Origin: JAAYOS01 sp050950785
GTDB taxonomy: Bacteria > Bacillota > Clostridia > Oscillospirales > JAAYOS01
DNA length: 64,000 nucleotides
Assembly (NCBI GenBank): GCA_050950785.1
Contig: JBMNIG010000006.1
Coordinates: 24,048-88,047, forward strand
Direction: 5' to 3'
The position numbers and the translations under genes were made by a program. The stretch's first letter is position 1. Each line of letters starts with the position of its first letter. Under the pieces are notes generated by a model. The model worked only from the letters and a program-made list of their open reading frames with translations, did not search any database and had not been told where the DNA came from. Positions 8,114 to 16,483 of the stretch are shown one piece after another.

Positions 8114-9022
8114 TTAAGGATGGCTTAGGGACTGACTTGGGTATCGATATGCTGCCAGATACTCCTCTGTGAAATCACCGTCATCGTCTCTTATGATAAA
8201 AGGAGGCAGCGTTCTAACACCCGGTCGCGCATTTTTTCTACCTGCAAGCAATAGCAGCTTAGGTTCTGCATAAACAGTATTGTGAATATACCGCAGTCTC
8301 TTTGGTTCAATTCCGGCTCCGCGCATGGCCAACACAAGATCACACAATCGCTCTGCGCGATAAACAACGGCAAACTCACCACCATTTTGTAATAATCGGG
8401 CGGCCGTTAGGCTAATCTCATCGATCCTAGCTCCAGCCTCGCTTCTGGCTATCCGCTTTTCTGCAAGTAAGCTTGGCTTTCCCGCCCCCTCCTTAAAATA
8501 GGGAGGGTTGCATACAACAGCCGTATATGCTCCAGCAGGAAGTTTACTATCATTCGCACGTAGATCGGCATGTATAGCGCAAACCCTATCCTCAACACCA
8601 TTGAGAGCAATATTTTCTTCCAGCAGATCGACCGCAGCCTTCTGAATATCAATGCCGTCTATATGGGCTAAATGATAACGAGCAGCAAGAAGGATCGTCA
8701 ACGCTCCCGATCCACAGCCCAAGTCACATATTTTACGTGCTTTTGAAGGGTGCAGAAAGGCCGATAAAAGGAAAGAATCCATCCCCAGTTTCTCATATGG
8801 CTCCCTTTGCAATAGCTTAAAGCCATTAATAAGGAGCTCAATACTTTCTTCCGCGGTACTCTTTGCCTTAAGTCCGAGTTCCATATTATTATTGTCATCA
8901 CTGTTATCAATGTTCATATTATCCACGCAATCCAAGTTATCCATCTTACCCATATTGCTCACTTTGTCAATATTACCCATAATGTCACTTATCCTGTCCG
9001 AAGTATCATATCCTTCTAACAA
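8114..9022 (-). CDS. TrmN6-like tRNA adenine-N6 methyltransferase with low-complexity N-terminus
   Basis: The core (from about residue 47) is a class I SAM methyltransferase: CDLGCGSGALTILLA for SAM binding, GIDIQ, and the N6-adenine catalytic motif VVCNPPYF. This matches the YfiC/TrmN6 group that methylates A37 of tRNA1(Val). The first 46 codons are unusual: a near-regular three-residue repeat (IMG, NID, KVS, NMG, KMD, NLD, CVD) encoded by a 9-bp degenerate repeat. The longest frame starts at a TTG (9020-9022). Other candidate starts are the ATGs within the repeat or the Met just before ELGLKAKS; none has a decisive ribosome binding site. The true N-terminus is therefore uncertain. Confidence 0.85.
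   Translation of the reverse strand: MLEGYDTSDRISDIMGNIDKVSNMGKMDNLDCVDNMNIDNSDDNNNMELGLKAKSTAEESIELLINGFKLLQREPYEKLGMDSFLLSAFLHPSKARKICDLGCGSGALTILLAARYHLAHIDGIDIQKAAVDLLEENIALNGVEDRVCAIHADLRANDSKLPAGAYTAVVCNPPYFKEGAGKPSLLAEKRIARSEAGARIDEISLTAARLLQNGGEFAVVYRAERLCDLVLAMRGAGIEPKRLRYIHNTVYAEPKLLLLAGRKNARPGVRTLPPFIIRDDDGDFTEEYLAAYRYPSQSLSHP
8892..8990. repeat. Degenerate 9-bp tandem repeat, 11 units
   Basis: Reading the plus strand in steps of nine from 8892 gives TTGTCATCA, CTGTTATCA, ATGTTCATA, TTATCCACG, CAATCCAAG, TTATCCATC, TTACCCATA, TTGCTCACT, TTGTCAATA, TTACCCATA and ATGTCACTT. It lies in the 5' end of the TrmN6-like gene and keeps its frame. Confidence 0.75.
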
Positions 9023-9101
9023 GGCCTACAACATAAACACTCTAAGCAAAGCATCAAGTAATTCAACAAATAAATATTACCTTGCGATACCGGCATGTAA
9101 T

Positions 9102-9140
9102 ATCACCAAGTAAAATCATCAAGCAAAACCACCATAGTTA
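9102..9140. repeat. Degenerate 13-bp repeat, three units
   Basis: ATCACCAAGTAAA, ATCATCAAGCAAA and ACCACCATAGTTA follow head to tail. They lie in the 260-base gap between the TrmN6-like gene and the ferredoxin terminator, which otherwise holds nothing recognisable. Confidence 0.45.
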
Positions 9141-9240
9141 TCGGAAAGCAATATCAACACTCAACGCCTCTTAAAGTAATATCTCCATATATCATCATCA
9201 GATAATCCAACCTGTTAAATAATAATAACAGCTCGTATGC

Positions 9241-9268
9241 AAAAAAGGGGGAAAATCCCCCTTTTCTT
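9241..9268. terminator. Terminator downstream of the ferredoxin gene
   Basis: AAAAGGGGG and CCCCCTTTT form a strong stem with a short AAAAT loop. A-run and T-run on the two sides make it usable in both directions. Confidence 0.85.
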
Positions 9269-9282
9269 TTGATATGTATGAC

Positions 9283-9453
9283 TTAATCCTGAACAGGTGC
9301 GTCGACAGGGCAGACACTTGCGCATGCTCCGCAGTCAACACATGTATCAGCATCAATCACATATTTGTCATCACCGGCTGTAATGCAGCTGACAGGGCAT
9401 TCACCTTCGCATGCTCCGCAGCTGATGCATTCGTCCGTTATTTTATATGCCAC
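9283..9453 (-). CDS. 2[4Fe-4S] ferredoxin
   Basis: A 56-residue clostridial-type ferredoxin. Two cluster motifs are intact: CISCGACEGECP and CVDCGACASVCP, each CxxCxxCxxxCP. It carries low-potential electrons between redox enzymes in the cytoplasm. The start is the GTG at 9451-9453, with GGAGGTG seven bases upstream. It is monocistronic, with a strong terminator 15 bases after the stop. It supports an anaerobic lifestyle for the organism. Confidence 0.96.
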   Translation of the reverse strand: MAYKITDECISCGACEGECPVSCITAGDDKYVIDADTCVDCGACASVCPVDAPVQD

Positions 9454-9744
9454 GAACGTACACCTCCATATTTTTTAGCTAGCCTATCAATAAGCTCAGC
9501 CTTTCATATTTTATCATATCTTCCTTTTAAATCAATTCCTAAAATATGTAAACAAATTCCAGTTGGTCATTAATAGTAATCTATAAAAGTTTTGCTAAAG
9601 TAACTGCCTTTTCAGTTAAAACACGTCTAGTACTAGATTAGATACGAAGAAGGTATGGAATGAAATCCAATTGGGTATGGAATATTTGTTATCTTTAGTT
9701 GGCAATATTGATAATAGAGCAATGTCATACCCGACAAGCAACTT

Positions 9745-9828
9745 GAATATTTGGACGAGTTATTCGGCTATTTATTCAGCTAATTTTTCGGTGAATAATT
9801 CAATGAATAGTTCAGAAAATTATGCTAT
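9745..9828. repeat. Degenerate 12-bp tandem repeat, seven units
   Basis: From 9745 in steps of twelve: GAATATTTGGAC, GAGTTATTCGGC, TATTTATTCAGC, TAATTTTTCGGT, GAATAATTCAAT, GAATAGTTCAGA and AAATTATGCTAT. It sits in the 423-base gap between the ferredoxin and the small ORF at 9877. A 64-codon frame spans it but has no ribosome binding site, so I do not call a gene. Confidence 0.6.
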
Positions 9829-9876
9829 CAGCCATTGGACTGTCAGAACATCAAATTATATGTGAGGTTAAGGATA

Positions 9877-10047
9877 ATGAGTTATAACGTAGAAAAACCA
9901 GATGGCTTTCTCTATGGTGCGGATGAGCCCCGCAGTGAGTCCCATAGCAGCCGTTTCAATGCGGACAAAAAAAATAAGTCAGAATCACAAAATACAGCGA
10001 AAAATAAAGCTACAGCTCAAAATAAAAAGAAATCAAAAGCTAATTAG
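9877..10047 (+). CDS. Small lysine/asparagine-rich hydrophilic protein (56 aa)
   Basis: ATG at 9877 behind GAGGTTAAGGATA, giving a 56-residue protein that starts MSYNVEKPDGFLYGADEP. The second half is almost entirely Lys, Asn, Ser, Ala and Gln, probably disordered. No hydrophobic segment and no family recognised. It ends 20 bases before the first CtsR operator. It may be a real small protein or a chance frame. Confidence 0.4.
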   Translation: MSYNVEKPDGFLYGADEPRSESHSSRFNADKKNKSESQNTAKNKATAQNKKKSKAN

Positions 10048-10066
10048 AAATATTCGGATGTCATTT

Positions 10067-10083
10067 GGTCAGGAATGGTCAAA
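10067..10083 (+). promoter_or_regulatory. Upstream CtsR operator (imperfect)
   Basis: GGTCAGG-AAT-GGTCAAA compared with the CtsR consensus RGTCAAA-NAN-RGTCAAA: two mismatches in the first heptad. It lies just upstream of the -35 box. Confidence 0.65.
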
Positions 10084-10090
10084 AAGGCTA

Positions 10091-10119
10091 TTGATTTTCC
10101 AAAAACCTAGTAGTATAAT
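10091..10119 (+). promoter_or_regulatory. Sigma-A promoter of the ctsR operon
   Basis: TTGATT (10091-10096), an exact 17-base spacer, TATAAT (10114-10119). It is bracketed by two CtsR operators. Confidence 0.85.
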
Positions 10120-10121
10120 AT

Positions 10122-10138
10122 AGTCAAAGATAGTCAAA
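10122..10138 (+). promoter_or_regulatory. CtsR operator (exact consensus)
   Basis: AGTCAAAGATAGTCAAA matches the direct-heptad CtsR box exactly. It begins two bases after the -10 box, so bound CtsR would cover the transcript start. A third GTCAAAG half-site follows at 10139-10145. Confidence 0.9.
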
Positions 10139-10171
10139 GTCAAAGAGGGATAAAAACTGGAGGTGATTTTC

Positions 10172-10630
10172 TTGGGCCTCAGCGACCTGATAACCGAATT
10201 TATCCACCAGGCACTCAATGCATCAGATGGAGTTCTTGAGCTGCAGAGAAGTGAACTGGCGGAATATTTCGGATGTGTACCAAGCCAGATAAACTATGTT
10301 ATTTCTACCCGCTTTTCACCCGAACACGGCTTTATAGTTGAATCTAGAAGGGGTGGCGGTGGATATATAAGGATCAAGAGGATAAACACGAGCAAATATT
10401 TATTGTTGATGCATACTGTAAACTCTATCGGGGACGAAATAGATTCTGTCTCAGCCTCGGCCATAATTGGAAACCTGGAAAATGCGGGTGCTATTTCATC
10501 AAAGCAAGCCTCGCTCATTGTGGCAGCACTGTCCGGTAGAAGTATGGCAAGCGTACCGCCTTCACTGAGAAGAAAAGTGCGTGCGGCGATCATTAAGGAA
10601 ATGTTGATAGTATGCAGTGACGAGTCTTGA
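10172..10630 (+). CDS. ctsR: Transcriptional repressor of class III heat-shock genes
   Basis: A 152-residue dimeric repressor that binds direct GGTCAAA heptads and is released on heat or thiol stress, when McsB/McsA inactivate or degrade it. Motifs include the N-terminal LSDLITEFI, the winged-helix region SELAEYFGCVPSQINYVISTR and the Gly-rich wing RRGGGGYIRI that acts as thermosensor. The start is the TTG at 10172, seven bases after GGAGGTG. The in-frame GTG at 10163 belongs to that ribosome binding site. First gene of ctsR-mcsA-mcsB-clpC. The operators upstream indicate autoregulation. Confidence 0.96.
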   Translation: MGLSDLITEFIHQALNASDGVLELQRSELAEYFGCVPSQINYVISTRFSPEHGFIVESRRGGGGYIRIKRINTSKYLLLMHTVNSIGDEIDSVSASAIIGNLENAGAISSKQASLIVAALSGRSMASVPPSLRRKVRAAIIKEMLIVCSDES

Positions 10631-10723
10631 CCCTCGACGGCTGAAAAAACTGAATCTAAAAGACTGAAGCTAAATAATATTTGATTGTTATGAAAGGAGA
10701 CTTTTTGAAAGGAGGCCTATAGT

Positions 10724-11236
10724 ATGCTCTGTCAAAATTGTAATAAAGAACAGGCTACATGCCACTACAAAGAAATAGTCAACGGCGAAACCCACGAGGC
10801 ACACCTTTGCGCAAGCTGCGCATCGCAGTTAGGTTATACTTCCCTTTTTAATTGGAGTCCGGTGGATTTCGGATTTGGCCTTGATAACCTGTTAAGCAAC
10901 ATGGTAAGTTCCGATTTTGCAAAACTGAGGCCATCCCAGGTATGTTCACTGTGTGGCTCTACATCGGAAGACATTGCCCGTACAGGACGTGTCGGATGTG
11001 CCGTATGCTATGAGACATTTTCAAAAGTGCTCAGCCCCTACATCACTAGAATTCACGGAAACACCTCTCACTCCGGAAGGATCCCGGTGGGAGCGGGTGG
11101 AAAAATCAGATTGCGCCGCAAATTGGATGCACTCAAGGCGGATCTACGGAGAGCTGTTGAAGCCGAAGAGTTTGAGCGTGCTGCAGTATTGCGTGATGAG
11201 ATAAAGCAGCTGGAGGTGGAGATGAAGGATGGATAA
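10724..11236 (+). CDS. mcsA: McsA, activator of the McsB arginine kinase
   Basis: A 170-residue protein with four CxxC zinc-binding pairs: CQNCNK at residue 2, CASC near 29, CSLCG near 72 and CAVC near 86. A C-terminal UVR-like coiled segment follows (LRRAVEAEEFERAAVLRDEIKQL). In the family McsA binds and activates McsB and senses thiol oxidation. AAGGAGG precedes the ATG. The stop overlaps the mcsB start by eight bases, indicating coupled translation. Confidence 0.95.
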   Translation: MLCQNCNKEQATCHYKEIVNGETHEAHLCASCASQLGYTSLFNWSPVDFGFGLDNLLSNMVSSDFAKLRPSQVCSLCGSTSEDIARTGRVGCAVCYETFSKVLSPYITRIHGNTSHSGRIPVGAGGKIRLRRKLDALKADLRRAVEAEEFERAAVLRDEIKQLEVEMKDG

Positions 11237-12254
11237 GAAGTGGTATAAACGCAAAGGCAAAGAGGCCGACATCGTCCTATCAACTCGAGTACGGCTTGCA
11301 AGAAACCTTCGAGACTATCCCTTTCCTGGAAAGATGACACCGACTCAGGAGCGTGAGGTAGTTGACGCTGTAGCAAAAGCCATGGCATCGAGCGCTGAAG
11401 GAAATGACTTTAAGCTTATCGATATCTCCGCTCTTCCCGACATCGATCGACGCACACTTATGGAAAAGCACCTCATATCGAATGATCTTGCCCAGGGAAA
11501 AGGTGTTCGTGCAATCCTGCTCAGCAGCGATGAAAGCGTCAGCATCATGATAAATGAGGAGGATCATCTCAGAATACAAGTGCTGGGCGCTGGCCTATGC
11601 CTTGAGGAATGCTTGAAAAAGGCGATTGAAATCGACGATGCCCTTGACAGCACCCTCAAATACGCATTTGACGAAACATTGGGATATCTAACTAAATGCC
11701 CTACCAATTTGGGAACCGGAATACGCGCATCGGTAATGCTGCACCTACCAGCTCTCACTAAGAGCGGGGCTATCCGGAGCCTTGCCGCAAGTGTAGGAAA
11801 GCTTGGATTCGTTATTCGCGGACTTTATGGAGAGGGTAGCATAGCAAAAGGGGCATTGTATCAGATATCAAACCAGATGACCCTTGGTTTTGATGAGGAA
11901 ACCATCGTAAAACGTTTGGGCGATGCCCTCTTACAGATTATTGCACATGAGCGCAATTATCGAAAAGAGATCCTAAAAGCAGGAAAACTGCGGATGGAAG
12001 ATCAGGTGTGGCGGTCAGCGGGGACCCTTGCATATGCAAGAAGTATATCTACTGACGAGGCCATGCAGCTTCTCTCCGATCTGCGAATGGGGGTATCCAT
12101 GGGACTCTTCGAAGCAGATATCGACAAGCTCAATACCCTGCTGTGGGAGATACAGCCGGCAAACTTGACAAAGGCATCGGGTAAAGATCACCTCTCGCCT
12201 GAAGAGCGGGATACCCGGAGGGCTGAGCTGCTTCGCAAAGCTTTGCAAAAATAA
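11229..12254 (+). CDS. mcsB: Protein-arginine kinase McsB
   Basis: A 341-residue member of the phosphagen (guanidino) kinase fold. It phosphorylates arginine residues on CtsR and damaged proteins, marking them for ClpCP degradation. Visible motifs are STRVRLARNLRDYPFP at the N-terminus, LISNDLAQG, SIMINEEDHLRIQ, the active-site region LTKCPTNLGTGIRASVMLHLP and the C-terminal arginine-rich tail. Length is normal. It is translationally coupled to mcsA and followed 74 bases later by clpC. Confidence 0.96.
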   Translation: MDKKWYKRKGKEADIVLSTRVRLARNLRDYPFPGKMTPTQEREVVDAVAKAMASSAEGNDFKLIDISALPDIDRRTLMEKHLISNDLAQGKGVRAILLSSDESVSIMINEEDHLRIQVLGAGLCLEECLKKAIEIDDALDSTLKYAFDETLGYLTKCPTNLGTGIRASVMLHLPALTKSGAIRSLAASVGKLGFVIRGLYGEGSIAKGALYQISNQMTLGFDEETIVKRLGDALLQIIAHERNYRKEILKAGKLRMEDQVWRSAGTLAYARSISTDEAMQLLSDLRMGVSMGLFEADIDKLNTLLWEIQPANLTKASGKDHLSPEERDTRRAELLRKALQK

Positions 12255-12328
12255 ATCAAGGGATATAAAAAAACGGATACAATAAACTAAGATGATGCAA
12301 TATCAAAAGGATACAAGGGAGGTTATCT

Positions 12329-14860
12329 ATGTTCTCTTTTTTCAATAGATTTACACAGCGTGCTCAAAATGCCCTTCGCCTCGCACATGAATCTGCGGGA
12401 AATATGGGGCACAGCTACGTAGGATCGGAGCACATATTGCTTGGACTGCTTCGTGAGGGCGAAGGCATTGCAGCCAGGGCCCTTCAGAATGCAGGAGTAA
12501 ACGTGGAGCAGTTAAAAAAGAATATCCTCGGTGTCGTAGGAAAGGGAGAAGGCGGCGTGCCTGCACAAGGCCTGACACCAAGAAGCAAGCATATAATCGA
12601 GGTTGCAGCGGCTGAAGCGGCGCGCCTCAACACAAGTTATATCGGAACAGAGCATCTGCTCATGGCAATTCTCAGGGAGACAGACAGTTTTGCTACGCGC
12701 ATGCTCGCGGCAAGCGGGGTCGACATTACCAAGCTCTATCGAAGCATAGAAGCCTTGATAGGCGCTACCGGCTCCGAAGCACCGTCTTCACAGCACGGAA
12801 GACCAGGCCGCACCCAGCCGAATGCACCCAGCGGTCCTCCGACAAAAACACTCGATCAATTCGGAAGAGACCTTACACGGTTGGCAGCTGAAGGTAAGCT
12901 TGATCCGATAATCGGAAGGGATAAAGAGGTTTCAAGGATAATTCAGATTTTGTCCCGCCGGACCAAAAACAATCCGGTTTTGATCGGTGAACCAGGAGTC
13001 GGTAAGACAGCCGTTGCAGAAGGCCTGGCCCAGAAGATCGTAGCAGGAGATATTCCTGAAAACTTGCGTAACAAGCGCCTGTTCTCTCTGGATTTGACAG
13101 GAATGATCGCAGGCACCAAGTATCGTGGCGAGTTTGAAGAAAGGATAAAAACCGCAATAGATGAGGTTCGCAATGCGGGGAACGTGATCCTCTTTATCGA
13201 CGAGCTACACACCATAATTGGCGCGGGAGCAGCCGAAGGCGCGATCGATGCCGCAAACATTCTAAAACCTGCCCTCTCGCGGGGCGAAATCCAGGTGATA
13301 GGTGCAACGACCCTTGACGAATACAGAAAACATATCGAAAAAGATGCTGCCCTGGAGCGCAGATTCCAGCCGGTGCTTGTAGGCGAGCCTTCCGAGGAGG
13401 AATCCATCGAGATCCTTAGAGGACTTCGTGACCGCTATGAAGCACATCACAAAATCAAAATAACCGATGAATCAATTCGCGCAGCCGTTGAGATGTCATC
13501 GCGGTATATCAGCGGAAGACAGCTTCCTGACAAAGCTATAGACCTGATCGATGAGGCTGCAAGCCGTGTTCGAATGAGCGCATTGACTGCACCATTTGAT
13601 ATCAAAGAGCTTGAGGAAAAGCTGAAATCCCTTTCGGCAGAAAAGGAGGAGGCAGTCAAAAACCAAGAGTTTGAGAAAGCCGCAAAGCTTCGTGACGAAG
13701 AGAAAAGGCTCATAGAGCAAATCGAAGACGAACGAAAGAAATGGCAGGACAGTCAAAAATCTACGCGTGGTGAAGTCACTGTCGAGGATGTAGCAGCTGT
13801 TGTATCGGGTTGGACCGGTGTTCCGGTGACCCGTCTTACCGAGGACGAGTCTGAGAGACTGCTGCATATGGAAGACATTCTTCATAAGCGTGTTATCGGA
13901 CAGGAGGAGGCGGTCTCCGCTGTCTCCAAGGCGATCAGACGCGGGCGTGTCGGTCTGAAGGATCCAAAACGGCCAACCGGCTCCTTTATATTCCTTGGGC
14001 CCACAGGTGTGGGAAAGACGGAGCTGTGCCGCGCCCTAGCCGAGGCAGTATTCGGTGACGAGGATGCCATGGTCCGTATAGATATGTCGGAATACATGGA
14101 AAAGCACAACACATCGAAGCTGATCGGCTCTCCACCCGGATATGTCGGCTACGATGAGGGCGGACAATTGACTGAGAAGGTGCGCAGAAAACCCTATTCG
14201 GTAATACTTTTTGATGAAATTGAAAAGGCGCATCCTGACGTTTTCAACCTTCTCCTTCAGATACTGGAAGACGGCAGGCTCACCGACTCACAAGGCCGTG
14301 TTGTTGACTTCAAGAACACAATAATCGTTATGACCTCTAACCTTGGTGCCCACGATCTGTTCAACCGCAAGCGTCTCGGTTTTGGCACCAGTGAATCAGA
14401 CGGTGTTACAAATCAGGAGGAAATAAAGTCCACCGTCATGTCACAGCTGAAAAAGACATTCCGTCCGGAGTTTCTCAACCGTGTAGACGAAATAATCGTC
14501 TTCCACCAGCTCAACCGCGAACAGATCAAGAAGATAGCCAAAGGAATGCTTACGACGGTTACCGAAAGAGTTCGGGGGCTGGGTATTGAGCTTGATATTG
14601 ATGAAAGCACTCTCGACTTGATTGCAGAAGAGGGATTTGATCCGGTCTACGGTGCGCGTCCACTACGTAGAGCCATCCAATCTAAGCTTGAGGATGCAAT
14701 CTCCGAGCGCCTACTCGAGGGAAGCATAAAAGCGGGTGGCGTCGTAAGAGTCTATGCCAAGGATAATGAGCTTGAGTTTGAAAACCTTGGAGGCCAGTCC
14801 TCAAAGGCTTCCGCAGAAATCCAGGAGAAATCCTCCGAGCTTTCAAAGGAAAATCACTAA
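12329..14860 (+). CDS. clpC: AAA+ unfoldase ATPase ClpC
   Basis: An 843-residue Hsp100 unfoldase that feeds substrates to ClpP. Order of domains: two Clp-N repeats (residues about 5-140), a linker, AAA-1 with Walker A GEPGVGKTAVAEG and Walker B ILFIDELH, a middle domain with a UVR motif (NQEFEKAAKLRDEEKRL), AAA-2 with Walker A GPTGVGKTELCRA and Walker B VILFDEIEKAH, then the ClpB-D2-like small domain. GAGGTT precedes the ATG. It is the last gene of the CtsR operon, followed by a strong terminator. clpP is not in the window. Confidence 0.97.
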   Translation: MFSFFNRFTQRAQNALRLAHESAGNMGHSYVGSEHILLGLLREGEGIAARALQNAGVNVEQLKKNILGVVGKGEGGVPAQGLTPRSKHIIEVAAAEAARLNTSYIGTEHLLMAILRETDSFATRMLAASGVDITKLYRSIEALIGATGSEAPSSQHGRPGRTQPNAPSGPPTKTLDQFGRDLTRLAAEGKLDPIIGRDKEVSRIIQILSRRTKNNPVLIGEPGVGKTAVAEGLAQKIVAGDIPENLRNKRLFSLDLTGMIAGTKYRGEFEERIKTAIDEVRNAGNVILFIDELHTIIGAGAAEGAIDAANILKPALSRGEIQVIGATTLDEYRKHIEKDAALERRFQPVLVGEPSEEESIEILRGLRDRYEAHHKIKITDESIRAAVEMSSRYISGRQLPDKAIDLIDEAASRVRMSALTAPFDIKELEEKLKSLSAEKEEAVKNQEFEKAAKLRDEEKRLIEQIEDERKKWQDSQKSTRGEVTVEDVAAVVSGWTGVPVTRLTEDESERLLHMEDILHKRVIGQEEAVSAVSKAIRRGRVGLKDPKRPTGSFIFLGPTGVGKTELCRALAEAVFGDEDAMVRIDMSEYMEKHNTSKLIGSPPGYVGYDEGGQLTEKVRRKPYSVILFDEIEKAHPDVFNLLLQILEDGRLTDSQGRVVDFKNTIIVMTSNLGAHDLFNRKRLGFGTSESDGVTNQEEIKSTVMSQLKKTFRPEFLNRVDEIIVFHQLNREQIKKIAKGMLTTVTERVRGLGIELDIDESTLDLIAEEGFDPVYGARPLRRAIQSKLEDAISERLLEGSIKAGGVVRVYAKDNELEFENLGGQSSKASAEIQEKSSELSKENH

Positions 14861-14901
14861 CGCTATACTGCCGGTATAATCTGCTGGCTTGATATATAAT
14901 G

Positions 14902-14950
14902 ACAAGCAGGAAGTGTCTTACACGACACCGCCTGCTTGTTTCTTTTTTAC
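14902..14950 (+). terminator. Terminator of the ctsR-clpC operon
   Basis: ACAAGCAGG (14902-14910) pairs with CCTGCTTGT (14931-14939), with an inner GTGTC/GACAC stem, followed by TTCTTTTTT. Confidence 0.92.
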
Positions 14951-15055
14951 TATTTCATCAAGCCCTCTATCTAAACTTCTAGACCATCAAAAAAATCATA
15001 AGTCAATCGATCTCTTTTACTTCTTTTGGCTAAATTCTTTAACGAAATAGCTTCA

Positions 15056-16304
15056 TTATCGAACCTGTCCCTCGCCATATACTATATATTTGATGGACGT
15101 CAGTTCGTTTAGTCCCATCGGTCCTCTCGCGTGCATTTTTTGTGTGGAGATCCCGATCTCCGCCCCAAGACCAAACACAAAGCCGTCGGTAAAACGTGTT
15201 GAGGCGTTAACATAGACACATGCCGCATCAACTTCTTTTAGGAAGCGCTGGGATGTAAAGTAGTTCGAAGTTACAATAGCTTCGGAATGCCCCGAACCGT
15301 AATGGGTGATATGTTCGATAGCTTCTCCAACGTCACCGACTACCTTAACCGCTAAAATATAGTCGTTATACTCTGTATAGTAATCCTCTTCGGTTGCAAC
15401 TCCTATGTTAGGCAGGATCCTTCTCGTCTTCTCGCATCCCCGCCACTCTACACTTTTATCATCAAGCCGATTTTTCGCCGCGGGCAAGAACTTGTCGGCG
15501 ACGGCTTCCGCCACAAGCAGAGTCTCTGCGGCATTACATACCGAAGGACGCTGACATTTAGCGTTAAACAAAATATCTTCGGCCATTTTCAAGTCGGCTT
15601 CGCTATCAACATAGATATGACAGTTACCCACCCCCGTCTCTATAACCGGGACTTTTGCATTTTCAACAACGCTGCGAATGAGTCCTGCTCCGCCCCTGGG
15701 TATCAACACATCCACATAACCGGTAAGCTGCATTAGCTTTGTGGCAGACTCACGTGATGTGTCCTCTACCATTGCAACACAATCACTGGGGAGACCGGCA
15801 TTATCCAAACATTCACGTATGATATCAGTTAAGACCTTATTAGACAAAAACGCTTCCTTCCCTCCCCGGAGGATCGTAGCATTACCCGACTTGATACAAA
15901 GGGATGCAGCATCAACCGTAACATTGGGACGGGATTCATAAATGATCGCGATAACCCCCAGGGGAACCCTCTGTTTGCCAATGATCAAGCCGTTAGGGAC
16001 GTTTTGTCATCGACAGTACCTCACCTATCGGATCTTTAAGCGACGCAACATGCCGCACTCCCAAGGCCATGTCCCTCTAATCGTCTCAGATTTAGCGCCA
16101 GACGATCAAGCATATGATCGGGTAAACCGTTATGCCGTGCTGTTTCTAAGTCGATGCGGTTTTTGATCAAGTATTCGATCCGAATTTCGTATCAGAGCAT
16201 CCGCTATTTTTAGCAGAGCCTCGTTTTTCTGCTGCTCCGAAGCTGTAGCTAAAACAGGCGATGCTTTTTTTTGCGGCTTTCCCCAGCTCTATCAAACTAT
16301 TCAC
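15056..16304 (-). pseudogene. proA: Frameshifted gamma-glutamyl phosphate reductase (proA)
   Basis: The C-terminal 310 codons are intact and clearly ProA (VPLGVIAIIYESRPNV, GNATILRGG, IPRGGAGLI, QRPSVCNAAETLL, FTDGFVFGLGAEIGIST), the NADPH-dependent second step of proline synthesis. The N-terminal ~100 codons are present but scattered over several frames. The likely start is the GTG at 16302-16304 behind GGAGGTG. Recoverable pieces include EQQKNEALLKIADAL, LETARHNGLPDHMLDR and ALGVRHVASLKDPIGEVL. I count five frame changes: an A8 run at 16265-16272 (7 needed), an A5 at 16160-16164 (4 needed), near 16090, near 16070, and CCC at 15996-15998 (CC needed). The gene is dead or the sequence is wrong here. 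proB just upstream is intact. Confidence 0.9.
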
Positions 16305-16483
16305 ATTGTGCACCTCCCTGATTTATAGTCATGATCCTTGTCATAAATCTCGTTTCGATATTCGTTGATATACTTACCGTTGACCTAATGAACCCTCAGT
16401 ATGATCGTTTTTTAATTGCCCAGTCAACAACCTTTTTGTAGGCTTTTAATTATCCTTGTCATCAATATTTGTAGGCCCTAGGG

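Noticed and set aside
9671..9865. A 64-codon frame over the 12-bp repeat
   Set aside because: No ribosome binding site, and the composition is fully explained by the repeat.
15056..15988. A functional 310-residue ProA starting at a TTG (15988)
   Set aside because: That TTG is an internal Leu codon of proA; the missing N-terminal motifs are visible upstream in other frames, and the protein would lack about 100 essential residues.
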